Of a stretch of DNA of 64,000 bases, positions 27,722-35,703 are shown one piece after another. The notes under the pieces were generated by a model. The model was given only the letters and a program-made list of their open reading frames with translations, did no database searches and was not told where the DNA came from. Numbering within the stretch: position 1 is the stretch's first letter; each line of letters starts with the position of its first letter. This DNA comes from Rufibacter roseolus. Its GTDB lineage: Bacteria > Bacteroidota > Bacteroidia > Cytophagales > Hymenobacteraceae. The translations under genes were made by a program, and so were the position numbers. The stretch lies in NCBI RefSeq assembly GCF_017916365.1, contig NZ_JAFMSU010000002.1:1488001-1552000 (forward strand). The letters are read 5' to 3'.

Positions 27722-28627
27722 TTAAATATCGAACTTCAAGGTGCTGCCCTTGGCGGTCACCTCCAAATGCACCATCGCCCCGAAGATGAGTGCTTTGTTC
27801 ACCTTCCCATGGCCCGCCGGAAACCCGAAACAGATAGGGAAGTCGAAATCCTGCATCACCTCCAGGACAATCTCCTCAGGCGTTTTCCCGAAGGGCGGGT
27901 CATCGTCTTCCATTTCCACTAATTCTCCCACCACCAGGCCCCGCACGTACTCAAACTTGCCCGCCTGCTTCAAAGACCTGAGGTAACTGTCTAACCGGAA
28001 GTGCTTCTCGCCTACTTCCTCCAGAAACAGGATCTTTCCGTTGGTGTCCACCTCAGACATGGTGCCCTTGGCATTGCACAGAAGGCTCACATTGCCACCC
28101 ACCAGTAAGCCCTGGGAGGAGCCTTTCCGGTTCAAAGGGTGCGCTTTCACACTGTATTCCAATCTCTCCCCAAACAAAGCCTTGCGCAGAGATTCCCAGG
28201 AATCCTTGGTGTACCCGGCCTCCAGATCGGCAGCCATGGTGCCATGGATGGTGGCGGTGCTCAGCATGCCTTGCACGTGCGTATGCAGAAACGTGGTATC
28301 ACTGTACCCCACGAGCCACTTGGGCTTATATTTGAACTTACTGAAGTTCACCCTGTCAATGACCCGCACAATGCCGTAGCCGCCCATGGTCTGCAGAATG
28401 GCCTTGATCTGGTCATTGTCCAGCATTTCCTGCAGATCGGTTTGCCGGAGCTCATCCGGACCCGCCAAACTCCCCTCCCGCGCCCCGATGGTTTTCCCCA
28501 GCACTGGTGTCAGTTTCCAGTCCTTCAGAATCTGCACCAACTCTTCCACATATTTCTGCTCAGTAAAAGAACTGGTACTCAGAAGCCCAACCTTATCGCC
28601 GGCCTTGAGAAAGGGAGGTAAAATCAT
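27722..28627 (-). CDS. LD-carboxypeptidase (peptidase S66)
   Basis: A 301-residue S66 peptidase, a family that removes the terminal D-Ala from murein tetrapeptides during peptidoglycan recycling. The catalytic triad is visible: Ser in VGYSDTTFLH, Glu in LFLEEVGE and His in FPAGHGKVN. ATG at 28627 (MILPPFLKAGD) is preferred to a GTG six codons upstream. No signal peptide, fitting cytoplasmic recycling. It is first in the minus-strand run of three hydrolases. Confidence 0.85.
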   Translation of the reverse strand: MILPPFLKAGDKVGLLSTSSFTEQKYVEELVQILKDWKLTPVLGKTIGAREGSLAGPDELRQTDLQEMLDNDQIKAILQTMGGYGIVRVIDRVNFSKFKYKPKWLVGYSDTTFLHTHVQGMLSTATIHGTMAADLEAGYTKDSWESLRKALFGERLEYSVKAHPLNRKGSSQGLLVGGNVSLLCNAKGTMSEVDTNGKILFLEEVGEKHFRLDSYLRSLKQAGKFEYVRGLVVGELVEMEDDDPPFGKTPEEIVLEVMQDFDFPICFGFPAGHGKVNKALIFGAMVHLEVTAKGSTLKFDI

Positions 28628-28837
28628 GGTATTGCTTTTTTCCACGCAACGGGAGTTCTCACCCCTGAGTTGAGGAAGGGTTTAAAATTAAGTAGTTTCC
28701 TCCGGAGGGGATTGCGTATTTGTACGGGTGATTTGCGCGTTGCTTTTGTTGCACTTAGTTCAAGGGTTTGTTTCTCTTAATGTTCTATTGACTTTAGGCT
28801 TTTATGCCCGTTTGCATAAGGCTTTGCCAAAGCTCAT

Positions 28838-28867
28838 GTCCCCCTTTGAAGGGGGTAGGGGGATGAC
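28838..28867. repeat. solo MITE end
   Basis: GTCCCCCTTTGAAGGGGGTA joined to GGGGGATGAC, identical to the ends of the elements at 2846 and 21110, but no partner is nearby. Confidence 0.7.
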
Positions 28868-28898
28868 TTCTTCTGCAGATCCTTCTTCTCTCTTCTCT

Positions 28899-28965
28899 GG
28901 TTCAAGTTTTCAACTTGGACCTATCATGGTCTGCAGTTTGCAACTGCAGTGAGGCGAAAGCCTCA
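28899..28965. repeat. GGTTCAAGTTTTCAACTTGG element, copy 2
   Basis: Shares the first 24 bases and the GTGAGGCG...AGCCT tail with the copy at 13452. The inner inverted module is CTGCAGTTTGCAACTGCAG here, so the two inner modules differ while each stays palindromic. Confidence 0.65.
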
Positions 28966-29756
28966 AACTACTATGGCAAGGGTTTACTTCCGTGACACTC
29001 TTTCTTCTGCCTATAATTTCTAATTCTTCCTTGCCAAGCCTCAGAACTGCAGCCGCGGTCTGCGAGCGTTTGTCACTTTTCTCCTTGATGAGAAAAGTAA
29101 CCAAAAGAATCAAGAAGAAAAGAAACTCGCTGACGCTCAAACAGTCTTTTCTTCATTATGGTACCACCTGGCAAAAGCTATCTGTCCCATAGTGAACTTA
29201 CGCCATTGCAATTTGAGAAGCCACTGCCTGCGGTCACCGGAGGTTGGGTTACGCATGCGCCCAACCTCCGCCTCCCTGCATGTTAGCTGCCTTGCCTGAA
29301 GAACCGCTTCAATACCTGCATCGTCCTACGGACGGGTGGAACGTTGACGTCCTTGCCTTATATCTACGGGTTGGGGAATGTAGAGACAAAGCATGCCTTG
29401 TCTCCAACGGGTCTTCCGCAATAACCGGTATCAACCGGAAATAACAAATACTACCTGAGGGCACCCACAAGAGATGCCCCTTCATTATCTCTCTCTGCTG
29501 TAGAAAGGTCTTACCCCCTGTGGAATGTGTGCCCCAACCCTACCCACCGTTGTTGGTGTTATCACCAACAACCAAAACTGCCGTTCAACCACCTTTTCAC
29601 ACATTCCAGAATTCCCCTCCTCGGAGGGTCAGGGGTGGGTACCTGTTTCAATCTTGTTTTCTGAAAAATACCCCTTAATCAACCATGTAAATGCTAGGCT
29701 AAAATCTTGCCTTCGCGCCTAGCCTATGTTTAGTCAAACCATGGGAATTCGTAGCT

Positions 29757-30557
29757 TTGAGGCTTTACTTTCATAGAAAAGCAGTGGTAGTGGAAGAATC
29801 GGGGGAGAAAAGGCGGGCAGCGGCGGAGAGGAACGGGATTAATGTGCAGAATGAGCGGTCGTTGCATGCAGGTCTGAAATTGTGGTATGCGCAGCCCGAG
29901 GATAGGTTTGAGGTGCCGGTGAGTGGTTTCGTGATTGACCTGGTGCGGGGGCCGCAGCTGGTGGAGATCCAGACGCGTAATTTCACGGCTATCCGGCCCA
30001 AACTGCAGGCCCTGCTCAAAGAACACAAGGTGCATCTGCTACATCCCATCACGTTTGAGAAATGGGTGGTGCAGGTAGACGCCAAAGGTACCTCGGTGCT
30101 TTCCCGCCGCAAATCAACTTTCCGGGGGGCTTTAACTGATATCTTCGAGGAGCTGGTGCGCATCCCGGAACTGGTGAAGCATGAGGGATTCACGTTGGAA
30201 TTCCCCCTCATCAGGGAAGAGGAAGTCCGCTGCCGTGATGGCAAGGGTAGCAAACACCGCAAGAAGGTGAGCATCAAAGACCGGAAACTCCTGGAGGTCA
30301 TCAGCTCGCACCGGTTTACCTGCGCCCAGGATTTCCTGCTGTTTCTACCGCCTAACCTGCCGCAGCCTTTCTCTAACCGCGACCTGGAGAAAGCCCTGCT
30401 CCTTCCCCTGCACCGGTGCCGCCAGATCACTTACTGCCTCCGCAAAATGGAGGCCCTCACCGTGGTGGGCAAGAACCGGAACGAACTTCTGTACAGCATT
30501 CTAAACCCGATCACTGCAGTTCAGGAAAACAGTGCTCTCTCCTCTCCTTCCGTATAA
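29757..30557 (+). CDS. hypothetical protein with nuclease-like motif (DUF8091-like)
   Basis: About 266 residues, cytoplasmic and basic. Residues 54-110 (GFVIDLVRG, then LVEIQTRNFTAIRPKLQALL, then HPITFEKW) resemble an uncharacterised family I associate with DUF8091. The D-x7-9-E-I-Q spacing is like the D...ExK/Q core of PD-(D/E)XK nucleases. A helical C-terminal part (about 170-255) could bind nucleic acid. The frame opens at a TTG (29757), with GTG alternatives at 29784 and 29790. No in-frame ATG lies near the 5' end, so the start is uncertain. No obvious partner genes. Confidence 0.6.
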   Translation: MRLYFHRKAVVVEESGEKRRAAAERNGINVQNERSLHAGLKLWYAQPEDRFEVPVSGFVIDLVRGPQLVEIQTRNFTAIRPKLQALLKEHKVHLLHPITFEKWVVQVDAKGTSVLSRRKSTFRGALTDIFEELVRIPELVKHEGFTLEFPLIREEEVRCRDGKGSKHRKKVSIKDRKLLEVISSHRFTCAQDFLLFLPPNLPQPFSNRDLEKALLLPLHRCRQITYCLRKMEALTVVGKNRNELLYSILNPITAVQENSALSSPSV

Positions 30558-30775
30558 AGGAATTCCTGTTTTTACCCTGATTTTCAGAAAACAAGCTTAA
30601 AGCTGCTCTTTGGCCGCAAGCGCCAGCCGTAGACAGAGCATCCAGCTTTGATGTCTTTAGGTATGAAGGGGTTCGGCTACTTTTTTCTGTTTAAAGTTTT
30701 TCCAGGAAAGGCCGCATAACTGTGTGGCTTTTTGCCGTATGCATCATTTTGTCTCACTGTAAAGAAGCCAGTAAG

Positions 30776-31474
30776 ATGCAAATCAGGAAGAGAGACGCTT
30801 ACAGCACCGGACGGGTCACGGCCCGGCCCGGAGTTCCTACCCAGGATAAACCTATACAGGCTGGCGTGGTACAGCCGCTTGGCCTGGATTCCACCAAAGA
30901 CGGTTTGCTTTACCTCCCCAAAGGGTATGACCGGAGCAAACCGGCTGCCCTGGCCCTGATGCTGCACGGCTCGGGCGGCAACCCCGAACAGGGAATGTGG
31001 CTCCTGCAGCGGTACGCAGATGACCACAACATCATCCTTATCTCCCCGGCCTCGCGCAAATACACCTGGGATGTGATCGTGACAGACACTTTCGGGCCCG
31101 ATACCATTTTCATAGACCAGTCCCTCGCCTTCGTCTTTGATCACTTCAATATTGACCCGGGCAAGGTTGCCATTGGCGGCTTCTCAGACGGTGCTTCCTA
31201 TGCCTTGTGCATGGGTTTAACCAACGGCGATGTCTTCACCCACATCATTGCCTTCTCTCCGGGCTTCGGCTTTACCCGCGAAAAACACGGCGCCCCCGCC
31301 GTTTTCATCTCCCACGGCGTGCATGACGGCATCCTGCCCATTGATCCCTGCGGCCGGTTGGTACACCGGGATTTAAAGAAGGAAGGATTGGAGGTGAAAT
31401 ACCTGGAGTTTGACGGTGAGCACGAGATCCCCGCCAACATCTCGCAAGCCGCCGTTGAATGGTTTTTGAAATAG
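30776..31474 (+). CDS. alpha/beta hydrolase, PHB-depolymerase/esterase type
   Basis: A ~233-residue hydrolase related to the esterases of the poly(3-hydroxybutyrate) depolymerase and phospholipase/carboxylesterase groups. LMLHGSGGNPEQG is the oxyanion region, GGFSDGAS the nucleophile elbow, HGVHDGILP holds the catalytic Asp and DGEHEIP the His. ATG at 30776 was chosen; an upstream GTG (30722) would add an N-terminus with a hydrophobic stretch but no good signal cleavage site. Substrate unknown. Confidence 0.75.
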   Translation: MQIRKRDAYSTGRVTARPGVPTQDKPIQAGVVQPLGLDSTKDGLLYLPKGYDRSKPAALALMLHGSGGNPEQGMWLLQRYADDHNIILISPASRKYTWDVIVTDTFGPDTIFIDQSLAFVFDHFNIDPGKVAIGGFSDGASYALCMGLTNGDVFTHIIAFSPGFGFTREKHGAPAVFISHGVHDGILPIDPCGRLVHRDLKKEGLEVKYLEFDGEHEIPANISQAAVEWFLK

Positions 31475-31634
31475 TTAACAGCTACCCGGAAGTAAACTTA
31501 ATTACCAGGTTTAGGCGAGGTAAATCCTTCTCCTTTTTATAATCCGGTTCATCACGGATACTGTACTGTCACCTGTTCTCTCATTTTTGGCACCCTGTTT
31601 CTATCAAATACTGCCACCCTTTTCTCTTCTTTTT

Positions 31635-31658
31635 GTCATCCTGAAAGGATCTTGTGGG
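31635..31658. repeat. half copy of the GTCATCCTGAAAGG element
   Basis: GTCATCCTGAAAGGATCTTG followed by TGGG matches the left end of the complete element at 49957-50043; no right end was found. The surrounding 31475-31880 region holds no other supported feature. Confidence 0.6.
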
Positions 31659-31880
31659 CCAGCTGTAAAAGCAGTTAATAAAAGCCATTCTCTTCCAGTA
31701 CAGCCATCCATGGTTAATAAAAAACTGCATCACCTGGTTAAACGCCACTCCCACCAAGCCCCAGTCAACTCAAACCGCCACCTTCCTAAAACCCACCAAC
31801 GTTCCTAGCTAAGTGCATCAACCATAGCGGATTGCTCTCGTTAAAAAAGTGGTGTATTCTTTAACCTTAACTTACATACT

Positions 31881-32681
31881 ATGGAAAGAGACGACGGAGA
31901 TCGCTATGATAACGGCGGGAATAGACCCCAGAACAGATTTGACCACTACCATGAAAACTGGTCTGGCCGGGGCATGAGCCGCGATGACCAGCATTATCCT
32001 TATGACTCCCAAAATGAACAACATCGTTCCGGGCAGTATTATAACCGGGAGGAAGACTTCCGCCGGAATGACTCTCACCAGTACCGGAGAGACCAGGACG
32101 GCCACCATCCTTACCAGGATAATTACCGCCAGGACCGTGACCAGTTCGGGGACGCTTACCAGCGTAACTTCCGGCATGACCCTACCATGCCCCAGGGGCG
32201 GGAAGACGATGACCTGATGGGCAACATCCGGCAGGGCTACGGCATCTCCAGCTATGATGGCACCTCAGACCGGTTCAATACCCTGAATAGCGAGCAACGC
32301 TATGGCGACCGGCAGGATGAGCAACCCTACTACTCCGGGGCTCAGGACGAATTCAGAAGCGCCCAGTTTGGCAGCGGCCTCGGCGACTCAGGATTGCACT
32401 CAGACCGGGGCGTCCCTAATTACAGCACCCGCTCTTTCCAGGAACCTTACGGCTCCGGCTTGGGCAGTTCTTACGGGGGCACCAATTACGGCGGCGGCAC
32501 TGGTTACACCGGCGGGCACATGGGCGGCACCTGGGGGAATAACTCCTACGGCAGCTACTCAGGCGACATCAGCGGCTATGGCTCTATGAACGACAGTTCC
32601 TACGGCAGCGGCATGGGCAGTTCTGGCAACACCTCCTCCCAAAACAATGGCCGCAGCACCAGGGAACTGGGCGGTTTTTAG
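31881..32681 (+). CDS. Gly/Tyr/Ser-rich disordered protein
   Basis: A 266-residue low-complexity protein with no signal peptide and no hydrophobic core. Residues 1-115 are dominated by Asp, Arg, His, Tyr and Gln (RDDQHYPYDSQNEQH-type text). Residues ~180-260 are Gly/Ser/Tyr repeats such as SYGG, GYGS, SYGSG and SSYGS. This composition, with scattered Tyr and Arg, is of the kind that drives condensate formation in eukaryotic FUS-like proteins; no bacterial family is recognised. A strong hairpin terminator follows. Similar hydrophilic proteins are often stress- or desiccation-related, but that is inference only. Confidence 0.7.
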   Translation: MERDDGDRYDNGGNRPQNRFDHYHENWSGRGMSRDDQHYPYDSQNEQHRSGQYYNREEDFRRNDSHQYRRDQDGHHPYQDNYRQDRDQFGDAYQRNFRHDPTMPQGREDDDLMGNIRQGYGISSYDGTSDRFNTLNSEQRYGDRQDEQPYYSGAQDEFRSAQFGSGLGDSGLHSDRGVPNYSTRSFQEPYGSGLGSSYGGTNYGGGTGYTGGHMGGTWGNNSYGSYSGDISGYGSMNDSSYGSGMGSSGNTSSQNNGRSTRELGGF

Positions 32682-32736
32682 TAGGTTCTCAGTTTGGTGA
32701 TATAGAAACAGGTTGAGACACCTGATACCACATAAA

Positions 32737-32776
32737 GAAAGCGGCGGAACGGGTACTATCCCATTCCGCCGCTTTT
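32737..32776. terminator. bidirectional intrinsic terminator
   Basis: AAAGCGGCGGAA...TTCCGCCGCTTTT, about 15 paired bases, placed between convergent genes ending at 32681 and 32810. Confidence 0.85.
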
Positions 32777-32809
32777 CTGTTTTAAGCTATTTGTTTAAGG
32801 CTCTTAAGC

Positions 32810-33682
32810 TTACTCGCAGATATAGGCATAGGAGGTGCTGGTGCCATCTGCCCCCATGCGGGTTAAAGGCCAGTTCTTGTCTGAGTAAGTATGCGTAAAG
32901 GTGCGCGAGTAATTGAAAGGTCGCATATCTGAAGTACCGGGTCCTTTCTGAGTACCTTCGGTGGAAGTGAAAGAAACCACCGACGCCGAGTTATTCTTAG
33001 ACAAGGTAGTTGCCATAGAATTAGGATAGGTGTACATCAGATAAGGCACCCTGTAATGCGGGTTGATCTTGTCATCATGCGTGTATTGCATATTGATCAC
33101 CACATCTGCTAAAACCTCGGCTCCCCTGAACGAAAGGATCCGGTACTCCCGGCTTTTGATCATGTTTCCGTTCGCGTCATAGGTGTAGGTGATGTCATTG
33201 GTGAGGAAGGGCGCCGACCCTAACAGAAAGTAATTCTTTGAAGTGATGATCTGCTTCTGGGCATTATATCCCAACTCCATGGAGGAATTCAGTCCCAGGT
33301 TACCGTTCCGATCAGTGTACAGGTTGATCTTCCTGAGCAGGTTTTGGTTGTCATATTCAAACGTGTAGTACTGCATCTCCCGGCCATTTTGCAGGGTAAC
33401 AGTTCTGGACACCCTGCCCTGGCCATCATACTCGGCTACCAGGTTGAGCGTAGTGGCCGCAGGCAGATTGGTGGTTTCATTGATGACCTCCAGGCGGTCG
33501 TTGCCATAGACAAAATCCCGGGTGCGGGTCTGGCCAGTGTTGGGGTTGGTAAACACCTCCCGGGTAAAGTAACAGGCACTGTCTACCACAGCATCTGGGT
33601 CCTCTTTTTCGTCTGAACCACAGTTCATGGTGAACAGAGAAAGCGCCAGGAGAAAGCAATAGTTTCGTAGATTTTTTATCAT
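32810..33682 (-). CDS. lipoprotein with YD-like repeats
   Basis: A 290-residue lipoprotein (lipobox TMNC, then GSDEKEDPD). The mature part has repeated beta-hairpin units of the kind YDGQGRVSRTVT, YDNQNLLRKINLY, YNAQKQIITSKNYF and YDANGNMIKSREY, like the YD repeats of RHS proteins but short. Such lipoproteins (DUF4595-like) are common in Bacteroidota, exposed at the surface, and of unknown function. The two C-terminal cysteines could form a disulfide with CYFTREV near the start. Confidence 0.7.
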   Translation of the reverse strand: MIKNLRNYCFLLALSLFTMNCGSDEKEDPDAVVDSACYFTREVFTNPNTGQTRTRDFVYGNDRLEVINETTNLPAATTLNLVAEYDGQGRVSRTVTLQNGREMQYYTFEYDNQNLLRKINLYTDRNGNLGLNSSMELGYNAQKQIITSKNYFLLGSAPFLTNDITYTYDANGNMIKSREYRILSFRGAEVLADVVINMQYTHDDKINPHYRVPYLMYTYPNSMATTLSKNNSASVVSFTSTEGTQKGPGTSDMRPFNYSRTFTHTYSDKNWPLTRMGADGTSTSYAYICE

Positions 33683-34078
33683 AGACGGGTCTTTAAAATT
33701 TCAGCCATCTAATGTAGGCGGCCGGCACCTAATTTACCAAAAATGACGAGGTAAGTAGCTGCCGCTGCCCATAAAAATTTGAGGTCTGGGTGTTACCAGA
33801 ATTGGCATCAGAAGTCCATCGGTGGCGTAAGGTTTCAGCGCAAACCTTTGGTAGAAGCTCATCATCTGAAGCACCCTGCTCAGGTGGCTCCTGCCCCTGG
33901 ACGCCCCTGCCGTATTCGCAAAACCAACACCCAGCGTCTCCAAGCAAGGTTAAAACTGATAAAAAACTACTATCCAGCATCTTACATGCTTTACAGCCAG
34001 TACAATCCTTATATCTGATTTATTCTATACTCTTTTAGGGTTTATCCGTATAAACCCCTACACCAAAGAACTTATACC
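33683..34078. other. intergenic stretch, no gene seen
   Basis: Between divergent lipoprotein genes, so it contains promoters for both. Short frames on either strand (for example 33729-33980 minus) show no family resemblance and overlap each other. Confidence 0.4.
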
Positions 34079-34501
34079 ATGAAACTGTTAAACCAAACTT
34101 TCGCCCTTAGCCTCGGATTTGCCGGGATGCTGCTGTTCTCCTCCTGCTCCCAGGAAGCGCAAAGAGAAACCAACGCTGAAGCAAACGAAGTAGAAACCGA
34201 AACCCACGCTGCCGGATCTGAAATCTCCAGCAAGGCGAACGAAGTCGGCAATGAAGCCAATCGTGACCTGAATGACTTCTCTAACTGGGTAAGTGACAAA
34301 ACATCCCGCGCGAAAACCGCCACCAAGGAAGAATGGCAGGAACTCAAAACCGAGTACAAAACCCGAGAGGCCGAACTAGAGGCCAAAAGCAGCACCTGGG
34401 ACGAGAAAACCAAACAGAAATGGCAACAGACCAAAAACTCCTGGAACAAATTTGAAGACTCCACCCAGGCCAGACTGGGCATCCCAGAAGACAAGGACTA
34501 A
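34079..34501 (+). CDS. small coiled-coil lipoprotein
   Basis: A 140-residue lipoprotein (lipobox LFSSC). The mature part is Glu/Lys/Ala/Asn-rich and almost fully helical: SKANEVGNEANRDLNDF, SRAKTATKEEWQELKTEYK, WDEKTKQKWQQTKNSWNKFED. It resembles the periplasmic helical lipoproteins found in many Bacteroidota, some stress-induced. Function unknown. An intrinsic terminator follows 30 bp after the stop. Confidence 0.75.
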   Translation: MKLLNQTFALSLGFAGMLLFSSCSQEAQRETNAEANEVETETHAAGSEISSKANEVGNEANRDLNDFSNWVSDKTSRAKTATKEEWQELKTEYKTREAELEAKSSTWDEKTKQKWQQTKNSWNKFEDSTQARLGIPEDKD

Positions 34502-34530
34502 GCTTTATTCAAGAGAGGAATATGACTCAG

Positions 34531-34568
34531 GAGAGATGGCGGGTAACTCCCTAGCGTCTCTCTTTTTT
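34531..34568 (+). terminator. intrinsic terminator
   Basis: GAGAGATGGCGGG...CCCTAGCGTCTCTC stem (imperfect) followed by six T, 30 bp after the lipoprotein gene. Confidence 0.65.
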
Positions 34569-34610
34569 GTAGTGTTTTTATAGAAATGGTTGGAAACGTT
34601 GTATGCTGTA

Positions 34611-34749
34611 AAGTTGAGCGGAGCGGTGACTTGTGGCTGTCCATGATGCCAGTTTGTAACTGGCTTGGTGCGTAATCAGGTAGTGTGTTGCGCCAGTTAC
34701 AAACTGGCGGTCATTAGTCCTCCAAGTTACCGCTTCGCTCAAACTTGAA
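34611..34749. repeat. 140-bp inverted-repeat element, copy A
   Basis: Terminal inverted repeat AAGTTGAGCGGAGCGGTGAC on the left matches GTTACCGCTTCGCTCAAACTT on the right. Inside, GCCAGTTTGTAACTGGC and CGCCAGTTACAAACTGGCG form further palindromes. Related to 49703-49843 and 53002-53142. It lies next to a REP and the broken transposase. Confidence 0.75.
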
Positions 34750-34781
34750 GGAGAGCTCCCGCTGGCTTGAAGGAGAGCCTC

Positions 34782-34811
34782 CGCTGGCGCGAGCGTCCCG
34801 CTCGTGTCCGC
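34782..34811 (+). repeat. REP palindrome, GTCCC-loop type
   Basis: CGCTGGCGCGAGCGTCCCGC followed by TCGTGTCCGC: a GAGCG / CGCTC hairpin with asymmetric flanks (GCTGGCGC / GTGTCCGC). It is 76 bp beyond the 3' end of the REP-associated transposase gene. Confidence 0.75.
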
Positions 34812-34886
34812 TGGCATTCCGAACCTCTACCTACAACCGCAGCCCAGCTCCCCTTTCTTAAAGCCCTTTGCCTGCAATACCCAACT

Positions 34887-35432
34887 TCAATCCAGGTCAA
34901 TATCAATGATTCCCTTTCCGCCGCTATAATCAAGGGCGCTGCTATACTTCCAATGGTGTGGCTCAGCTACAAATCCAGCTTCTACCGGATTATTATGAAT
35001 GTACTGTAGCTTTTGCTCAATAACAGCAGGACTCCACAGTTAAACCGGTTGGTTATGCTGTTGCCAGAACTGCCGATTTTGCACATTGCTGTTCTTCAAA
35101 CCAGCTCTTTCCATCAACCACAGCATCCATTCTTTCCGGCTTTCCTGAACGTTTTCTGCAATGGCTTTCTGCATCTGCTTTGAGGTATGCGCCTTAAAAT
35201 CCTTTAGAACCGTACTTGGGTTATTTTCTTTCGAGCGGAAAAGCAAATGCACATGGCTCGGCATCACGCACCAGGCATATATCTCCATTCCTTTGTGTTT
35301 CCGGCAGTAAGCAAGGCTATCCGTCACAATCTGGAAATACGCTTCCCGGGTAAACACATCTATCCAATATATCACCGCAAAACTTACAAAGTACAGACCT
35401 TCCTGATTGTAGAACTTATACTTTCGGCTCAT
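34887..35432 (-). pseudogene. REP-associated tyrosine transposase (RAYT) with nonsense codon
   Basis: A Y1/HUH single-strand transposase of the RAYT group, which mobilises REP palindromes. The HUH motif is CVMPSHVHLLF. At 35042-35040 an in-frame TAA interrupts the gene after HNQPV. Reading past it in the same frame gives LWSPAVIEQKLQYIHNNPVEAGF and continues to a TGA at 34889-34887, recovering the family's YIHxNPV motif with the catalytic Tyr. The stop therefore cuts the HUH half from the nucleophile. GAA (Glu), usual at this place, to TAA needs one base change. Start at 35432 (MSRKYKF). REP copies flank it on both sides. Confidence 0.85.
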
Positions 35433-35471
35433 TTGCTTTTGGGCTCTAACAAAATGCAACTTCATTCACCC

Positions 35472-35504
35472 CGCTGGCGCGAGCTTGCAGCTCGTGTCCG
35501 CACG
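35472..35504 (+). repeat. REP palindrome, TTGCA-loop type
   Basis: CGCTGGCGCGAGCTTGCAGC followed by TCGTGTCCGCACG, 40 bp upstream of the transposase start. It pairs with the inverted copy at 35608-35640. Confidence 0.8.
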
Positions 35505-35607
35505 CGTACCTGATCCTCTTTTGCTGATTAACTTACCCTTTCTACTACTTGGCTTGCATTACAATAGTAAAACAATGTTACTACGTAAATAATGTTAATC
35601 AGCAATG

Positions 35608-35640
35608 CGTGCGGACACGAGCTGCAAGCTCGCGCCAGCG
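35608..35640 (-). repeat. REP palindrome, TTGCA-loop type, inverted
   Basis: Exact reverse complement of the REP at 35472-35504, 103 bp away: a BIME-like head-to-head pair just 5' of the transposase gene. Confidence 0.8.
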
Positions 35641-35703
35641 AATCTACTAATGTAGTTTAAAGCTGATTGAATTAAACCAGCCTCAAAACACACCAATTCC
35701 TAA

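Larger units (their letters stand above)
28646..29756. other. long intergenic stretch made of repeats
   Basis: About 1.1 kb without a credible gene. It contains a solo GGGGG-type MITE end (28838-28867) and a GGTTCAAGTTTT element (28899-28965). It also holds a remnant-like segment with ACTTTTCTCCTTGATGAGAAAAGT (split palindrome, about 29078-29100) and a GGAGGTTGGG / CCCAACCTCC hairpin (29239-29269). A GTTGTTGGTGTTATCACCAACAAC palindrome lies near 29551-29575. It is best read as a graveyard of mobile-element remains. Its right end holds a hairpin GCTAGGC / GCCTAGC (29693-29724) and a possible -7 box TATGTTTAG (29725-29733) for the next gene. Confidence 0.5.

Noticed and set aside
33729-33980. 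Small minus-strand frame between lipoprotein genes
   Set aside because: Three overlapping frames of similar length exist here on both strands, none with recognisable features.
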